Notes: a model not told the origin generated them from the sequence alone. A DNA stretch of 64,000 nt from Mycolicibacterium moriokaense (GCF_003347205.1 NZ_QQBJ01000013.1:1-64000); one strand, 5' to 3'; shown: positions 51,593-61,763, counted from the first letter of the stretch. A program made the numbers and translations.

Positions 51593-52546
51593 CTAGGAGT
51601 CGCGACCGCCCGGAGATTGCACACTTTTTTCGAAAGCGGTGGCCGGGTCTTCTTGCGAGGCTTCATGGGAGCTGCGACGGGCCCGCCGAAGCGCGTCGAT
51701 GGTGAACACCACCAGCGCAACCCAGATCAGCGCGAAGCCAAGCCAGCGACCCAGCGGCATCGGCTCGTGGCCGACGAAGACGCCCCACGCCATCTGCAGG
51801 CCGGGATTGAGATAGAACAGCAGCCCCAGCGTCACCAGCGGCAGTCGTTGCGCGGCGGCGGCGAACAGCAACAGCGGAATCGCGGTCACCGGGCCCGCCA
51901 GCAGCAGCAGCGCGGCGTGGCCCGGCCCGAGATTGATGAAATGCGCCCGGTGGACCACCTCCAGCCACACCATGTACCCGACCGCGAGGGGCAGCGCCCA
52001 CAGCGTCTCCACCGCCACACTGACCCGGGGGTCCGCGTCGACGACCTTCTTGATCAGCCCGTAGAGACCGAACGAACAGGCCAGGATCAGTGCCACATAG
52101 GGCACCTCGCCCACTTCCGCGGTCAGTATCGCGACGGCCGCGACCGCGAGGGCCAGTGCGATCAGCTGCCACCGGGTGAGCCGCTCGCGGAAGATCACCA
52201 CGCCCAACGCCACCGTGACGAGCGGGTTGATGAAATAGCCGAGCGCGGCGTCCACCACGTGCCCGTGGGTGACCGCCCAGATGTAGGTGCCCCAGTTGAT
52301 CGCGATGAAGGCCGACGCCGCCAGCAGTTGCAGCCAGCTGCGGACGCTGAGCCTGCGCAAATCGCCGAGCCGACGCGTCGTGGCCAGCAGCACCGCGAGA
52401 AAGACCGCGCTCCAGACGAATCGGTGCGCCAGGATCTCCGGCGCGGTGGCGGGCAACAGCAGAAGAAAGAATCCCGGGCAGAGCCCCCACCATATGTAGG
52501 CGCCCGCACCGAACAGCAGCCCCGACCGCCGCCGCTCGGCGCTCAC
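51593..52546 (-). CDS. rarD: RarD-like EamA-family permease
   Basis: A 317-residue transporter with ten predicted membrane helices in two EamA halves. The family blocks [43 protein letters not shown] (read as [20 protein letters not shown]) and [11 protein letters not shown] match RarD. RarD was named for chloramphenicol sensitivity, but its substrate is unknown. The GTG start overlaps the rluD-like stop (GTGA). The final 25 residues are a charged tail. It is translationally linked to the pseudouridine synthase and lspA genes. Confidence 0.88.
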   Translation of the reverse strand: MSAERRRSGLLFGAGAYIWWGLCPGFFLLLLPATAPEILAHRFVWSAVFLAVLLATTRRLGDLRRLSVRSWLQLLAASAFIAINWGTYIWAVTHGHVVDAALGYFINPLVTVALGVVIFRERLTRWQLIALALAVAAVAILTAEVGEVPYVALILACSFGLYGLIKKVVDADPRVSVAVETLWALPLAVGYMVWLEVVHRAHFINLGPGHAALLLLAGPVTAIPLLLFAAAAQRLPLVTLGLLFYLNPGLQMAWGVFVGHEPMPLGRWLGFALIWVALVVFTIDALRRARRSSHEASQEDPATAFEKSVQSPGGRDS

Positions 52547-53472
52547 AATTCGTGGTTGCGCAGAACGTCCAGGGCGTGCTGCAGGTCGGAGGGATACGGG
52601 CTGCTGATCTCGACGCGACGGCCATCGGCAGGATGCGCGAAGGCCAACGACCGCGCATGCAGCCATTGCCGTTCCAGGCCTAGCTTTTTCGCCAGAACTG
52701 GATCTGCGCCGTAGGTCAGGTCGCCGGCGCACGGATGATGCAACGCGGCGAAATGCACCCGAATCTGGTGGGTGCGGCCGGTTTCCAGCTCGATGTCGAG
52801 CAGGCTGGCGGCCTGGTGGGCTTCCAGCGTGTCGTAGTGCGTGATGCTGTGCCTGCCGCCCTGGGTGACCGCGAACTTCCAGTCGTGGCCGCGGTGCCTG
52901 CCGATCGGCGCGTCGATGGTGCCGCTGGACGGATCCGGATGTCCTTGCACCAGAGCGTGATAGCACTTCTCGACGGTGCGCTGCTTGAACGCCCGCTTGA
53001 GCACTGTGTAGGCGCGCTCGGACAACGCCACCACCATGACGCCTGACGTGCCGACGTCGAGACGATGCACGATGCCCTGCCGTTCATGGATGCCCGACGT
53101 GGTGATGCGGAAGCCCGCCGCCGCCAGGCCGCCGAGCACCGTCGGCCCGTTCCACCCGACCGTCGCATGCGCGGCCACGCCCGCCGGTTTGTCGACCGCG
53201 ACGACGTCGTCGTCGGCGTACAGAATCGTCATGCCCTCGATGTCGACCGGCGTGTTCTCCGGCGGCGCAGGCGCTTCCGGGAGGCGCACCTCCAGCCAGG
53301 CGCCCGGCGTCAGCCGGTCGGACTTGCCCGCCGGGCTGCCGTCGATGTCGACGCCCCCCTCCTCTGCCAGCGCCGCGGCGGCGGTGCGGGACAAGCCGAG
53401 CAGCCTGGCCAGCCCGGCGTCGACGCGCATGCCCGCCAGTCCTTCCGGTACGGGCATCGAGCGGGTGTCCAT
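52543..53472 (-). CDS. rluD: RluD-type 23S rRNA pseudouridine synthase
   Basis: A 309-residue pseudouridine synthase. It has an N-terminal S4 RNA-binding domain (about 15-75) and the RluA-family catalytic core with the catalytic Asp in [11 protein letters not shown], followed by [11 protein letters not shown]. The Rv1540 relative lies in the same place next to lspA. The frame is open upstream, but ATG at 53472 ([18 protein letters not shown]) shares one base with the lspA stop. The exact uridine target is inferred from family and not proven. Confidence 0.9.
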   Translation of the reverse strand: MDTRSMPVPEGLAGMRVDAGLARLLGLSRTAAAALAEEGGVDIDGSPAGKSDRLTPGAWLEVRLPEAPAPPENTPVDIEGMTILYADDDVVAVDKPAGVAAHATVGWNGPTVLGGLAAAGFRITTSGIHERQGIVHRLDVGTSGVMVVALSERAYTVLKRAFKQRTVEKCYHALVQGHPDPSSGTIDAPIGRHRGHDWKFAVTQGGRHSITHYDTLEAHQAASLLDIELETGRTHQIRVHFAALHHPCAGDLTYGADPVLAKKLGLERQWLHARSLAFAHPADGRRVEISSPYPSDLQHALDVLRNHEL

Positions 53473-54107
53473 TACGAAGGTTCGTCTTCGCGGCGCTCGG
53501 CGCCATCCTCGTCGTCCGGCGTCCGCCTCCCGACGGAACCCGACTCGTCGTCCGGCGTCCGCCTCCCGACGGTATCGAAGTCGAATCCGAACAGCGACAA
53601 CACAACCAACAGGATCGCGCCACCCACCACCGACGGGTCGGCCACGTTGAAAACGGGCCACCACCCGATGGACAGGAAGTCGACGACGTGGCCGCGCAAC
53701 GGGCCCGGCGATCGGAAGAACCGGTCAACCAGGTTGCCCATCGCGCCGCCGAGGATCATGCCGAGCCCGATGGCCCACCACGGTGACACCAGCCGCCTGC
53801 CCATCCAGATGATGCCGATCACCACGAAGCTGGCGATCAGCGTCAGCACCCAGGTGTATCCGGTGGCCATCGAGAACGCCGCACCGGAGTTGCGCACCAG
53901 CGTCCACGTCACCGTGTCGCCGATGATCGACACCGGCTGACCCGGTGTGAGCAGCTTGACCGCGAGCACTTTCGTGACGATGTCGAGCGCCAGGATGACG
54001 GCGGCCACCGCCACCAGCAGTCCAATCCGGCGCCGCGGCTTCGGCGCGGTGTCGGCGGCCGTGCCGGACACCTCTTGTCCTTCCGGGCGGGCCGGTTCGT
54101 CAGTCAC
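53472..54107 (-). CDS. lspA: Lipoprotein signal peptidase (signal peptidase II)
   Basis: LspA cleaves the signal peptide of diacylglyceryl-modified prolipoproteins, the step after Lgt. It has 211 residues and four membrane helices. The catalytic aspartates are Asp128 (GNLVDRFF) and Asp157 (FNVADPSVV). The C-terminal cytoplasmic tail (about 178-211) is acidic and contains a duplicated VGRRTPDDE. The GTG start has a -10 box 6 nt upstream, so the mRNA is probably leaderless. It is divergent from ansA. Confidence 0.95.
   Translation of the reverse strand: MTDEPARPEGQEVSGTAADTAPKPRRRIGLLVAVAAVILALDIVTKVLAVKLLTPGQPVSIIGDTVTWTLVRNSGAAFSMATGYTWVLTLIASFVVIGIIWMGRRLVSPWWAIGLGMILGGAMGNLVDRFFRSPGPLRGHVVDFLSIGWWPVFNVADPSVVGGAILLVVLSLFGFDFDTVGRRTPDDESGSVGRRTPDDEDGAERREDEPS
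53508..53572 (-). repeat. Direct repeat in the lspA C-terminal tail
   Basis: A 29-bp sequence at 53508-53536 is repeated at 53544-53572. The 36-bp period keeps the lspA frame and duplicates the VGRRTPDDE segment of the tail. Confidence 0.85.
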
Positions 54108-54113
54108 TCCCCC

Positions 54114-54119
54114 ATCATT
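54114..54119 (-). promoter_or_regulatory. Predicted -10 box of lspA
   Basis: AATGAT (conserved A2 and T6) is followed by 6 nt and the GTG at 54107. A mirrored copy serves ansA. Confidence 0.45.
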
Positions 54120-54136
54120 CCAAAGCGGAATTTTGC

Positions 54137-54142
54137 AATGAT
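54137..54142 (+). promoter_or_regulatory. Predicted -10 box of ansA
   Basis: AATGAT is followed by 6 nt and the GTG at 54149, giving a leaderless start. The same AATGATGGG string occurs at the divergent lspA start. Confidence 0.45.
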
Positions 54143-54148
54143 GGGCGC

Positions 54149-55081
54149 GTGAGCCGCCTCGTCGTCATCACCACCGGCGGCACGATCGCCAGCAGCGCCG
54201 ACGAACACGGCGTCAAGCGGCCCACCACCAGCGGTGCGGACCTGGTCTCCGGGCTCGGCGCCGAGGTCGTCGACCTGCTGTCGGTCGACAGTTCACAACT
54301 GACCCCCGCCGACTGGGACTCGATGCGGACAGCGGTCGCCGCACTGGCACAGCACGTTGAGGTCGACGGCATTGTCATCACCCACGGCACCGACACCCTC
54401 GAGGAAACCGCGCTGTGGTTGGAGTTGACCTATGACGGCGACAAGCCCGTGGTCATCACCGGCGCACAGCGCAGCGCCGATGCGCCCGACGCCGACGGCC
54501 CGGGAAACCTGCGCGACGCGCTGGCGGTGGCGTCCGGCCCGCAGGCACGCGGCCTCGGTGTACTGGTGTGTTTCGCGGGCACCGTGTGGCAGCCGCTGGG
54601 CGTGCACAAGGTCGCGACGGCCGATCTCCGTGGTTTCACCGGAACCGCGGTCGGGGTCGTCGCTGACGGCCGCTTCGAGCCTGCAGCGGCCAAGCAGCGG
54701 CCGTTTCTCGGCGAACTGCCCAGCGCCGACGCTCCCAGGGTGGACATCGTCGCGGCCTACCCCGGAGCCGACGGGGTGGCGATGACCGCGTGCGTGGCCG
54801 CGGGCGCGCGCGGGATCGTGCTCGAGGCGCTGGGCTCGGGAAACGCGGGCGCCGCCATCATCGACGCGGTGCGAGAGCTCTGTGCGCGGGGCATCACAGT
54901 GGCGGTGTCCACGCGGGTCCCCGGTGGCACGGTCGGCGCCGGCTACGGGCCGGGCCGCGCGCTGGTCGAGGCGGGCGCGTTGATGGTGCCGCACCTGCGT
55001 CCGCCGCAGGCCAGGGTGCTACTGATGGCCGCCCTGGCTAGCGGCTCGCCCGTCGACGACGTCTTCTCCCGCTGGGGCTGA
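54149..55081 (+). CDS. ansA: L-asparaginase
   Basis: AnsA hydrolyses asparagine to aspartate and ammonia. It has 310 residues. The two catalytic threonine motifs are TTGGTIAS (Thr12) near the N-terminus and [12 protein letters not shown]. In M. tuberculosis asparaginase supplies nitrogen and counters acid stress. No signal peptide is seen. The stop lies inside the convergent dinB, and the two genes overlap by 63 bp. Confidence 0.93.
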   Translation: MSRLVVITTGGTIASSADEHGVKRPTTSGADLVSGLGAEVVDLLSVDSSQLTPADWDSMRTAVAALAQHVEVDGIVITHGTDTLEETALWLELTYDGDKPVVITGAQRSADAPDADGPGNLRDALAVASGPQARGLGVLVCFAGTVWQPLGVHKVATADLRGFTGTAVGVVADGRFEPAAAKQRPFLGELPSADAPRVDIVAAYPGADGVAMTACVAAGARGIVLEALGSGNAGAAIIDAVRELCARGITVAVSTRVPGGTVGAGYGPGRALVEAGALMVPHLRPPQARVLLMAALASGSPVDDVFSRWG

Positions 55082-56431
55082 GTCGGTCGCCAGCGCCTTG
55101 ACGTAGTCGGGCCAGCCGAGGCTGTCCACCGGGTTGGCGCGTTCGATGCCGGGGGTGTCGTCGCCGAAGGTGCGAACCGGCCCCGGCCCGGTTGCGCGGG
55201 TCTCGAATCGCACGGTCATCACGCCGTGGCCCGCTCCTTGGATCCAGCCGTGCCCGAAATCGGTGTGGGTCACGTCGTCGCCGATCCGCCATGCGGGCGC
55301 GCGTTCGGCGGCCTGGCTGACGGTCTGCGGCAGCCCGCTCTCGGACACCTCCTCGGCCATCAGTTCCAGGTCGGGGAACAGCGACTCCTGACGGACCTCC
55401 GACAGTCCCGAGAACCCCACGCCGACAAGCCGAATGGGGCCAACCTCGAGCGGGTCCAACAGCAGTCTGCGCGCCATCGCTATCAACGTCGCGGCGTCCG
55501 TCGTCGCGTACGGCAGCGTCGCCGACCGGGTCAGGGTGCTCATGTCGGACTTCTTCAGCTTGACGGTGACGGTGCGGGCCCCGCGGCCGTCCTTCTCCAG
55601 CCGGGTGTGCGCGTGATCGCCGATCGACCCCACCGCCGCGCGCAGCTGCTCCAGGGTGGTCAGGTCCTCCGGGAACGTCGATTCGGCGCTGATCTGTTTG
55701 GCGGGCCCGTTCTCGGCGACGGGGCGGTCGTCGATGCCCCTGGCAAGCTGGTGCAGCGCGGGCCCGATCGTGCCGCCGAGAATGTTGGCCGCTTCGGCGT
55801 CCGACAGCGCCGCCAGCGCGCCGACGGTCTCGATACCGAGGCGGTGCAGCTTCTCCTCGGCGACCGGTCCGATGCCCCAGAGCCGTCGAACGGGCAGACC
55901 GTCCAGCAGCACCCGTTCCTCATCGCGCCGCACCACCCGGATGCCGTCCGGCTTGGCCAGCCCCGACGCGATCTTGGCGATCTGCTTGCCTGACCCCGCG
56001 CCAACTGACGCGACCAGCCCGGTGACATCGCGGATCGCGGTGCGCAGCGCCTCACAGAACGCCTCCACATCGGCAGCGGAGGCACCGGCCAGTTCGACGG
56101 GCTCGCCGAACGCCTCGTCGAACGACAGCTGTTCCAGCACCGGCACCGCCTGGCGGACGGTGTCCAGCACACGCCGGCTCGCCACGCCGTAGACCACGCC
56201 CCGCGGCGGCAGCACGACCGCGGTGGCCCCGACCAGGCGGCGGGCCTGATGCATCGGCATCGCCGATCGGGCGCCGAAGACCCTGGACTCGTAGCTGGCC
56301 CCCGCCACCACGCCACGGCCGCCCAGCCCGCCGACGAGCACCGGGCGACCGCGCAGCGTCGGGCGCGTCAGCTGCTCGACCGACGCGAAGAACGCATCCA
56401 TGTCGAGGTGCAGCACCCAGCGAGCGGCCAC
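55019..56431 (-). CDS. dinB: DNA polymerase IV (Y family)
   Basis: A translesion DNA polymerase of 470 residues, related to DinX (Rv1537). The palm motifs are [14 protein letters not shown] (Asp10) and LSFDEAF (the Asp-Glu pair). The thumb HhH and little-finger domain follow to about 350, and a longer, weakly conserved C-terminus reaches 470. The frame is open upstream, but those residues are antisense to the diiron gene; GTG at 56431 is the best start. No beta-clamp motif is assigned. Confidence 0.93.
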   Translation of the reverse strand: MAARWVLHLDMDAFFASVEQLTRPTLRGRPVLVGGLGGRGVVAGASYESRVFGARSAMPMHQARRLVGATAVVLPPRGVVYGVASRRVLDTVRQAVPVLEQLSFDEAFGEPVELAGASAADVEAFCEALRTAIRDVTGLVASVGAGSGKQIAKIASGLAKPDGIRVVRRDEERVLLDGLPVRRLWGIGPVAEEKLHRLGIETVGALAALSDAEAANILGGTIGPALHQLARGIDDRPVAENGPAKQISAESTFPEDLTTLEQLRAAVGSIGDHAHTRLEKDGRGARTVTVKLKKSDMSTLTRSATLPYATTDAATLIAMARRLLLDPLEVGPIRLVGVGFSGLSEVRQESLFPDLELMAEEVSESGLPQTVSQAAERAPAWRIGDDVTHTDFGHGWIQGAGHGVMTVRFETRATGPGPVRTFGDDTPGIERANPVDSLGWPDYVKALATDSAPAGEDVVDGRAASQGGHQ

Positions 56432-56439
56432 GTCTGCCG

Positions 56440-56445
56440 ATGCTA
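56440..56445 (-). promoter_or_regulatory. Predicted -10 box of dinB
   Basis: TAGCAT lies 8 nt before the GTG at 56431. It is only 6 bp from the divergent -10 box at 56452, so the two promoters must interfere. No SOS box of the TCGAAC-N4-GTTCGA type is seen. Confidence 0.45.
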
Positions 56446-56451
56446 GGTCGC

Positions 56452-56457
56452 TAGCCT
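56452..56457 (+). promoter_or_regulatory. -10 box of the diiron-protein gene (predicted leaderless)
   Basis: TAGCCT is followed by 7 nt and the ATG at 56465. Confidence 0.5.
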
Positions 56458-56464
56458 GGCGAGC

Positions 56465-57199
56465 ATGACGCGACGGGCCGTTGAGACCAGCGCCTACGGC
56501 CTTTGGCTGAGGCATTTCGAGCAGAACGAGCATGTGCACGCCGGGGTCGATGCGGCGATCGGCTTCGATGGGCGATGCACCATCCCCGACAGGGTGCGCC
56601 GGCCGCTGGTGGATTCGATTCGTCGCTTCCAGCTCGGCGAAAGCGGCGACGGCGCCCAGCTGCTGGCCAAGGCGGCCCGCGCCGGTGACCGTGAATATCT
56701 GCAAGCCGCCGAACTTTTCGTGGCGGAAGAGCAGCAGCATGCGCACCTGCTGCTGCGGTTGCTGGGCTATCTCGGCGGTGAGCCGATGAGCAGGCACTGG
56801 TCGGACGCGACGTTCGTGCGGCTGCGCAGGCTGATGGGTCTGCGCACCGAGTTGATGGTGTTGACCGTCGCCGAAGTCGTCGCGCTGTCCTACTACGGCG
56901 GGCTGGCCAGAAGCGGACCGGATGACGTCGTGCGCGCGGTCGCCGGCCGGATAGTCGCCGACGAGCACCCGCATGTGCGCTTCCAGCAGCAGCGGCTGCA
57001 GTCGGGCTTCGCCGGGTCACCCGTCACGGCGCGGGCGCTGGCCTTCGTCTTCTGGTGGCTGACGGCGGTCGGCGCGACGTTCGTGGTCGCCGTCGATCAC
57101 GGCCCGCTGCTCGACGCGATCGGATACCGGCGCACCCGCTTCATCCGCGACGTGCTCGCCGAATTCAGCGAGGTCGTCGCAAGCGTTTTGCGCCGCTAG
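56465..57199 (+). CDS. Ferritin-like diiron protein of unknown function
   Basis: A 244-residue helical protein with a complete ferritin-like diiron ligand set: Glu59, Glu89-x-x-His92 (EEQQH), Glu137 and Glu167-x-x-His170 (DEHPH). The four ligand helices are followed by a hydrophobic helix (about 188-210) and a C-terminal helix. Length and ligands fit a diiron oxidase or oxygenase rather than an iron-storage ferritin. I do not recognise the subfamily. It is divergent from dinB and converges on ileS with 8 bp between stops. Confidence 0.78.
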   Translation: MTRRAVETSAYGLWLRHFEQNEHVHAGVDAAIGFDGRCTIPDRVRRPLVDSIRRFQLGESGDGAQLLAKAARAGDREYLQAAELFVAEEQQHAHLLLRLLGYLGGEPMSRHWSDATFVRLRRLMGLRTELMVLTVAEVVALSYYGGLARSGPDDVVRAVAGRIVADEHPHVRFQQQRLQSGFAGSPVTARALAFVFWWLTAVGATFVVAVDHGPLLDAIGYRRTRFIRDVLAEFSEVVASVLRR

Positions 57200-57207
57200 G
57201 CATTCCG

Positions 57208-60200
57208 CTAGGCGAGGCCTTGGGCCTTCCTCAACCGGAACGGGTAGCCGCCGCCGACCGAGCCAACCATCCAGTCGCCCTGGGCGCTGGGAGATTCGCC
57301 GTCGCGATCGCCGGCGCGCAAGGCGGGGTCAACCTGGATCGCGAAGTCGGTTGCCAACAGTTCGCGCGCGATCAGATCGCGCAATTCGTCGCGCCAACCC
57401 TCCGGCAGGCCTTGAATCGTCAACTCCAGTTCGATGCGATCTCCGACGTCGAGACCGAAGCGGCGGCGGGCTTCTTGGAGCTCTCGAATCATGTCGCGCG
57501 CCCAGCCCTCGGCCTCCAGCGCGGGTGTCACCGTGCCGTCGAGCACCACGAGTCCCGAGCCCCCCGGAAGCGCGGCGGTGAACTCCGGGTCCGCGGCCAC
57601 CAGCTTGGAACTGAACTCCTCCGGTAGCAGCACCGCGGGTCCCGCCGTCAGGGTTCCGTCCGGGTTGACGACGCCCTCACCCGCCTTGACCGCCTTGATC
57701 GCGGCCTGCACGTTCTTGCCGATGCGCGGGCCGGCTTCGCGCGCGTTGACCGCGAGCTCGAAGCGCCCGTAGGCCGCGATGTCGTCGGTGAGCTCCACCG
57801 CCTTGACGTTGAGCTCGTCGGCGATCAAGTCCTTGAACGGCTCCAGGCGCTGCGGGTCCTCCACGGCGACAGTCAGTTTGGGCAGCGGCAAGCGCACCCG
57901 CAGCTTCTTCGCCTTTCGCAGAGACGATGCCGCCGACGCCACCTCGCGCACCTGGTCCATGGTGGAGACCAGGATGGCGTCGTGAGGCAGGCCCGTCGAC
58001 TCCGGCCAGTCGGTCAGGTGCACCGAACGTTCGCCGGTGACACCGCGCCAGATCACCTCGGTGACCAGCGGAAGCAACGGCGCGGCGAGCCGGGCGGTCA
58101 CCTCCAACACGGTGTGCAGCGTGTCGATCGCGTCGGGGTCCTCTTCCCAGAACCGTGAACGCGACCGTCGCACATACCAATTCGTCAGCGCGTCGGTGAA
58201 CTGCCGCAGCTCGTCACACGCACCGGAGATGTCGCATACGTCCATCGACGCGGTCAGATCGTCGCGCAGTTGCGCCAGCTTGGCCAGGATGTAGCGATCG
58301 AGCACGTGTGTGGAGTCGGTGCGCCAGACGCCCTTCTTCGGCGCGTACAGCGCCAGGAACGTGTAGGCATTCCAGAACGGCAGCATCACCTGCCGAACGC
58401 CCTCCCGGATGCCCTGTTCGGTGACGATCAGGTTGCCGCCCCGAAGGATCGGCGATGCCATCAGAAACCAGCGCATGGCATCGGAGCCGTCGCGGTCGAA
58501 CACCTCGGTGACGTCGGGATAGTTGCGCAGCGACTTGCTCATCTTCTGGCCGTCGTTGCCCAGCACGATGCCGTGCGACACGCAGGTCCGAAACGCCGGC
58601 TTGTCGAACAGCGCGGTGGCCAGCACGTGCAGCGTGTAGAACCAGCCCCTGGTCTGGCCGATGTACTCGACGATGAAGTCGCCGGGGAAGTGCGACTCGA
58701 ACCACGTGGCGTTCTCGAACGGATAGTGCACCTGCCCGTACGGCATCGATCCGGAGTCGAACCAGACGTCGAACACGTCCTCGATGCGCCGCATCGTCGA
58801 CCCGCCGGTCGGGTCGTCGGGGTTGGGGCGGGTCAACTCGTCGATGTAGGGCCGGTGCAGGTTGTCCGGCCGCACCCCGAAGTCCCGCTCCAGTTCGTCG
58901 AGGCTGCCGTACACGTCGATGCGGGGATAGGCCGGATCGTCGGACTTCCAGACCGGAATCGGGCTGCCCCAGTAGCGGTTCCGGGAGATCGACCAATCGC
59001 GGGCACCCTCGAGCCACTTGCCGAACTGCCCGTCCTTGACGTGCTCGGGATACCAGGTGATCTGCTGGTTGAGCTCGACCATCCGGTCCCGGAACTCGCT
59101 GACCTTGACGAACCAGGACGAAACCGCCCGGTAGATCAGCGGATTGCGGCAGCGCCAGCAGTGCGGGTAGGAGTGCTCGTAGGTTTCGTGCCGCAGCAGC
59201 ACGGGCGCGTTCTCGGCGGCGGGGCCAGTCGTGTTCTTCAGATCGCGGATGATCTGCGGGTTGGCCTCGAAGACATGCTGGCCCGCGTAGTCGGGCACCG
59301 ATTCGTCGAACCGGCCCGTGGGGTCCACTGGCGTGACCGCGACGATGTCGGCCGGCGACGTGGCGACCATGTCCTCCTCGCCGTAGGCCGGCGCCATGTG
59401 CACCAAGCCCGTGCCGTCCTCGGTGGACACATGTTGGGCCGGCAGCACCTGAAAACTGTTGGCCGCGTCCATGAAGTACGGGAACGGCGGCAGGTAGTGC
59501 GTGCCGAGGAGGTCTGCACCGGTGTACGAGCCGAGGATCTCGGGTTCGTCGCCGAACTCACGCTCATACGCCGCCAGCCGCGCCCTCGCCAGTACATAGC
59601 TGCGGTCCCCCGCGGCCACGTGCACGTAGTCGACGTCGGGGTTGACCGCGACCGCCTGGTTGGACGGCAGTGTCCACGGCGTGGTGGTCCACACCAGCAG
59701 GTACGCGTCGGAAAGCGGGCCTTCGGTGATGCGGAATCCGACCGTGATTGCCGGGTCCTGGCGACTCTGGTAGACATCGTCGTCCATCCGCAGTTCGTGG
59801 CTGGACAACGGCGTCTCGTCGTTCCAGCAGTACGGCAGCACCCGATAGCCCTCGTAGGCCAGGCCCTTGTCCCAGAGCTGCTTGAACGCCCAGATGACCG
59901 ACTCCATGAAGCCGAGATCCAGTGTCTTGTAATCGTTTTCGAAATCAACCCAGCGGGCCTGCCGGGTGACATAGGCCTGCCACTCGTTGGTGTAGCGCAG
60001 CACCGAGGCGCGGCAGGCGTCGTTGAACTTCTCGATGCCCATCGCCTCGATCTGCGACTTGTCGGTGATGTCGAGTTGCCGCTGGACCTCCAGTTCGGCA
60101 GGCAGACCGTGGGTGTCCCAGCCGAATCGGCGTTCCACCTTGTAGCCGCGCATCGTCCGGTACCGCGGCACGATGTCCTTGACGTAGCCGGTGAGCAGGT

Positions 60201-60381
60201 GACCGTAGTGCGGCAGGCCGTTGGCAAACGGCGGCCCGTCGTAGAAGACGTACTCCGGTGCGCCGTCCCGGCGCGACACGCTCGCGCGGAACGTATCGTC
60301 GTCGTCCCAGTACTTCAGGACGTCGGTTTCGAGCGCCGGGAAGTTCGGCGCGCCGCCTGTCGGTTTCGGGTAGGTGGTCAC
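57208..60381 (-). CDS. ileS: Isoleucyl-tRNA synthetase
   Basis: IleS charges tRNA-Ile and edits misactivated valine. It has 1057 residues. The HIGH-type motif HYGH is at 58-61 and KMSKS at 613-617; the CP1 editing domain lies between them, and an extended C-terminal domain follows. The length and motifs indicate the eukaryote-like class of bacterial IleRS (ileS2 type, associated with mupirocin tolerance), as in M. tuberculosis. The GTG at 60381 has GGAG in the leader about 14 nt upstream. Expression is predicted to be controlled by the T-box upstream. Confidence 0.97.
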   Translation of the reverse strand: MTTYPKPTGGAPNFPALETDVLKYWDDDDTFRASVSRRDGAPEYVFYDGPPFANGLPHYGHLLTGYVKDIVPRYRTMRGYKVERRFGWDTHGLPAELEVQRQLDITDKSQIEAMGIEKFNDACRASVLRYTNEWQAYVTRQARWVDFENDYKTLDLGFMESVIWAFKQLWDKGLAYEGYRVLPYCWNDETPLSSHELRMDDDVYQSRQDPAITVGFRITEGPLSDAYLLVWTTTPWTLPSNQAVAVNPDVDYVHVAAGDRSYVLARARLAAYEREFGDEPEILGSYTGADLLGTHYLPPFPYFMDAANSFQVLPAQHVSTEDGTGLVHMAPAYGEEDMVATSPADIVAVTPVDPTGRFDESVPDYAGQHVFEANPQIIRDLKNTTGPAAENAPVLLRHETYEHSYPHCWRCRNPLIYRAVSSWFVKVSEFRDRMVELNQQITWYPEHVKDGQFGKWLEGARDWSISRNRYWGSPIPVWKSDDPAYPRIDVYGSLDELERDFGVRPDNLHRPYIDELTRPNPDDPTGGSTMRRIEDVFDVWFDSGSMPYGQVHYPFENATWFESHFPGDFIVEYIGQTRGWFYTLHVLATALFDKPAFRTCVSHGIVLGNDGQKMSKSLRNYPDVTEVFDRDGSDAMRWFLMASPILRGGNLIVTEQGIREGVRQVMLPFWNAYTFLALYAPKKGVWRTDSTHVLDRYILAKLAQLRDDLTASMDVCDISGACDELRQFTDALTNWYVRRSRSRFWEEDPDAIDTLHTVLEVTARLAAPLLPLVTEVIWRGVTGERSVHLTDWPESTGLPHDAILVSTMDQVREVASAASSLRKAKKLRVRLPLPKLTVAVEDPQRLEPFKDLIADELNVKAVELTDDIAAYGRFELAVNAREAGPRIGKNVQAAIKAVKAGEGVVNPDGTLTAGPAVLLPEEFSSKLVAADPEFTAALPGGSGLVVLDGTVTPALEAEGWARDMIRELQEARRRFGLDVGDRIELELTIQGLPEGWRDELRDLIARELLATDFAIQVDPALRAGDRDGESPSAQGDWMVGSVGGGYPFRLRKAQGLA

Positions 60382-60628
60382 GGTCGTGCGTCGTCTCCTG
60401 CGCCTGATGTCACCGGCTCCGGCTCGGGAGCCAAGCGCCGTTCATGGCACGGGGACGACGACGCGCCGGTGCGCGGACGCCGCGGTACCACCCCGCTTGC
60501 GCACATGGGTGCGCCGCTCGATGTGTGGCTGTGACGGGCTTACCCGTTCGGGTCTACTGAGCCCAGGCTTTGTGGCCTGCGCCGTTCTTCCGAAGGCTCC
60601 CCGGTGATGGCCGGATCAGCGCCGATAC
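60382..60628 (-). promoter_or_regulatory. T-box riboswitch leader of ileS
   Basis: The leader of about 247 nt carries the T-box core GGGGTGGTACCGCG, whose GGTGGTACCGCG part is at 60492-60481 on the minus strand. Its UGG pairs with the NCCA end of uncharged tRNA, and the paired CGTCC...GTCCCC side follows. Near the 5' end CCGG-CCATCA-CCGG (60614-60601) forms a short hairpin with the Ile codon AUC (60608-60606) in its loop, as in the ultra-short stem I T-boxes described for actinobacterial ileS. With no terminator T-tract and a purine-rich GGAG near the start, translational control is likely. Confidence 0.85.
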
Positions 60629-60634
60629 CACCCG

Positions 60635-60640
60635 ATTCTA
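60635..60640 (-). promoter_or_regulatory. Predicted -10 box of ileS
   Basis: TAGAAT is a strong TANNNT match; transcription would begin near 60628, just upstream of stem I of the T-box. Confidence 0.65.
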
Positions 60641-60645
60641 GCGGT

Positions 60646-61239
60646 TCAGTGGCCGACGGCCATCGGGGTGTGGGGCTGCGGGGAGGCCTCCGACGTCAGC
60701 TCGATCAGCGCTAGCGGCAGCTGTTCGGCGAGCTCTTCGACGGTGTAGGCGTCGAAGCTGCGGGTGTCATACCACCAGTCCAGCTGGACCAGGCCGTCGG
60801 CGCGGTAGGTCCGAAGCTCGAGCGCGTGCCGCTGGCCGGGTTCGGTGCCCAGGTAGGAGTAGCAGACCTCCGACGGCGGATGCGCGGCAAGCGTCGGTGC
60901 CGCCGGGCCTGCCGCCAGGCTGCGATGCACCGCGGCGAGTGTCTCGGTGGCGGTTGCGAGGCCGGCGGAGGTGCACGACAGCGGAACGGCGCCGCTGTGG
61001 CCGGCGACGTCGACGGGAACGATGCCCTCGCCGATGGTTCTGGCAATCGCGAGGCCGAGGGCCGCGAGAATGATTTCCTCGCCGGCGAGTCCCAGATACC
61101 ACTGCGCGCCGTCCAGTTCGCCTGTCAGCGTGGTGTTCAGAGGTGCCGAGATCTTGGCGAGATCTGCTGTCTGGGGGGCGTCGGCGGTTTCGTGATCGGC
61201 GATCCGAAGGGGGCTGCTGGCAAATTTTGCAATCAACAT
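60646..61239 (-). CDS. Condensation-domain-like protein lacking the catalytic half
   Basis: A 197-residue protein resembling the C-terminal half of an NRPS/Pap condensation domain: helix block LGLAGEEIILAALGLAIARTIG (read as EEIILAALGLAIARTIG), then VPVDVAGHSGAVPLS, VCYSYLGTEP and a final amphipathic segment ending AYTVEELAEQLPLALIEL. The N-terminal half with the HHxxxDG active site is absent, so catalysis is not expected. The frame is open to 61347, but ATG at 61239 has a leaderless -10 box. It is divergent from an HTH gene and may be its effector or a binding partner. Confidence 0.68.
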   Translation of the reverse strand: MLIAKFASSPLRIADHETADAPQTADLAKISAPLNTTLTGELDGAQWYLGLAGEEIILAALGLAIARTIGEGIVPVDVAGHSGAVPLSCTSAGLATATETLAAVHRSLAAGPAAPTLAAHPPSEVCYSYLGTEPGQRHALELRTYRADGLVQLDWWYDTRSFDAYTVEELAEQLPLALIELTSEASPQPHTPMAVGH

Positions 61240-61246
61240 GGAGCTA

Positions 61247-61252
61247 ACAGTA
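61247..61252 (-). promoter_or_regulatory. -10 box of the condensation-like gene (predicted leaderless)
   Basis: TACTGT is followed by 7 nt and the ATG at 61239, which fixes that start over the longer open frame. Confidence 0.6.
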
Positions 61253-61270
61253 ATGGCCCAGTCCCAAAAA

Positions 61271-61286
61271 TGGGAGACATCTCCCA
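61271..61286. promoter_or_regulatory. Inverted repeat in the divergent HTH/condensation-like promoter region
   Basis: TGGGAGA-CA-TCTCCCA is a perfect inverted repeat. A lone GGGAGA half-site recurs near 61352, and TGAC-N6-GTCA lies just downstream of the palindrome. The 136-bp intergenic region is a good candidate for binding by the adjacent HTH protein. Confidence 0.6.
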
Positions 61287-61363
61287 GAAGTGTGACACCT
61301 GCGTCAATAACAGCAACCCTTTCCAGGCCCCGATTGCCACTGCCCATTTACGGGAGAAACCGT

Positions 61364-61369
61364 TAAAGT
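61364..61369 (+). promoter_or_regulatory. -10 box of the HTH gene (predicted leaderless)
   Basis: TAAAGT is followed by 6 nt and the GTG at 61376. Confidence 0.6.
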
Positions 61370-61375
61370 AATGCG

Positions 61376-61726
61376 GTGCCCCGTACTGATGAGAACGGCC
61401 GACAGCTAAAAGCCCTGCTCGACTACCTCCTCGACGGCGAGGTCGACGCGAAGGACATCTACGACGCGCTCGGGGTGTCTAGCAGCACGTACTACCGCCG
61501 GATCAAAGAAGCGGGCTACCCCGACGCCGAGGAACTGCGCCGGGTGGCCGATCGGTTCGCCCTCAGTTATCCGGATCTTCAGGTCCGCTTCGGGCTGATG
61601 AGCCACCAGGAGGTGGCCAGCTACTTCGAGTCCGCGAATGTGGCTTTGGCAACGGTGGAAACGCGGCGAGTCCGGCCTCTCAAGTTGTCGGAAATGCAGC
61701 CTCGCCAGGACGCACCACCGCTGTAG
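61376..61726 (+). CDS. Small helix-turn-helix protein
   Basis: A 116-residue DNA-binding protein. Residues 12-50 form an HTH with the recognition region DIYDALGVSSSTYYRRIKEAG, read as DIYDALGVSSSTYYRRIKE. A second helical part (about 50-85, EELRRVADRFALSYPDL) may mediate dimerisation. The short C-terminal tail is basic and Pro-rich. It starts at a GTG with a leaderless -10 box. It is divergent from the condensation-like gene and lies 37 bp upstream of a membrane-protein gene, the typical position of a local regulator. Confidence 0.72.
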   Translation: MPRTDENGRQLKALLDYLLDGEVDAKDIYDALGVSSSTYYRRIKEAGYPDAEELRRVADRFALSYPDLQVRFGLMSHQEVASYFESANVALATVETRRVRPLKLSEMQPRQDAPPL

Positions 61727-61763
61727 AATTTCCTGGAAAGAGCTCAGCGCAAAGGCAAGAACG

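Noticed and set aside
58270-60534. 754-codon plus-strand open frame
   Set aside because: It is a shadow antisense to ileS and the T-box leader.
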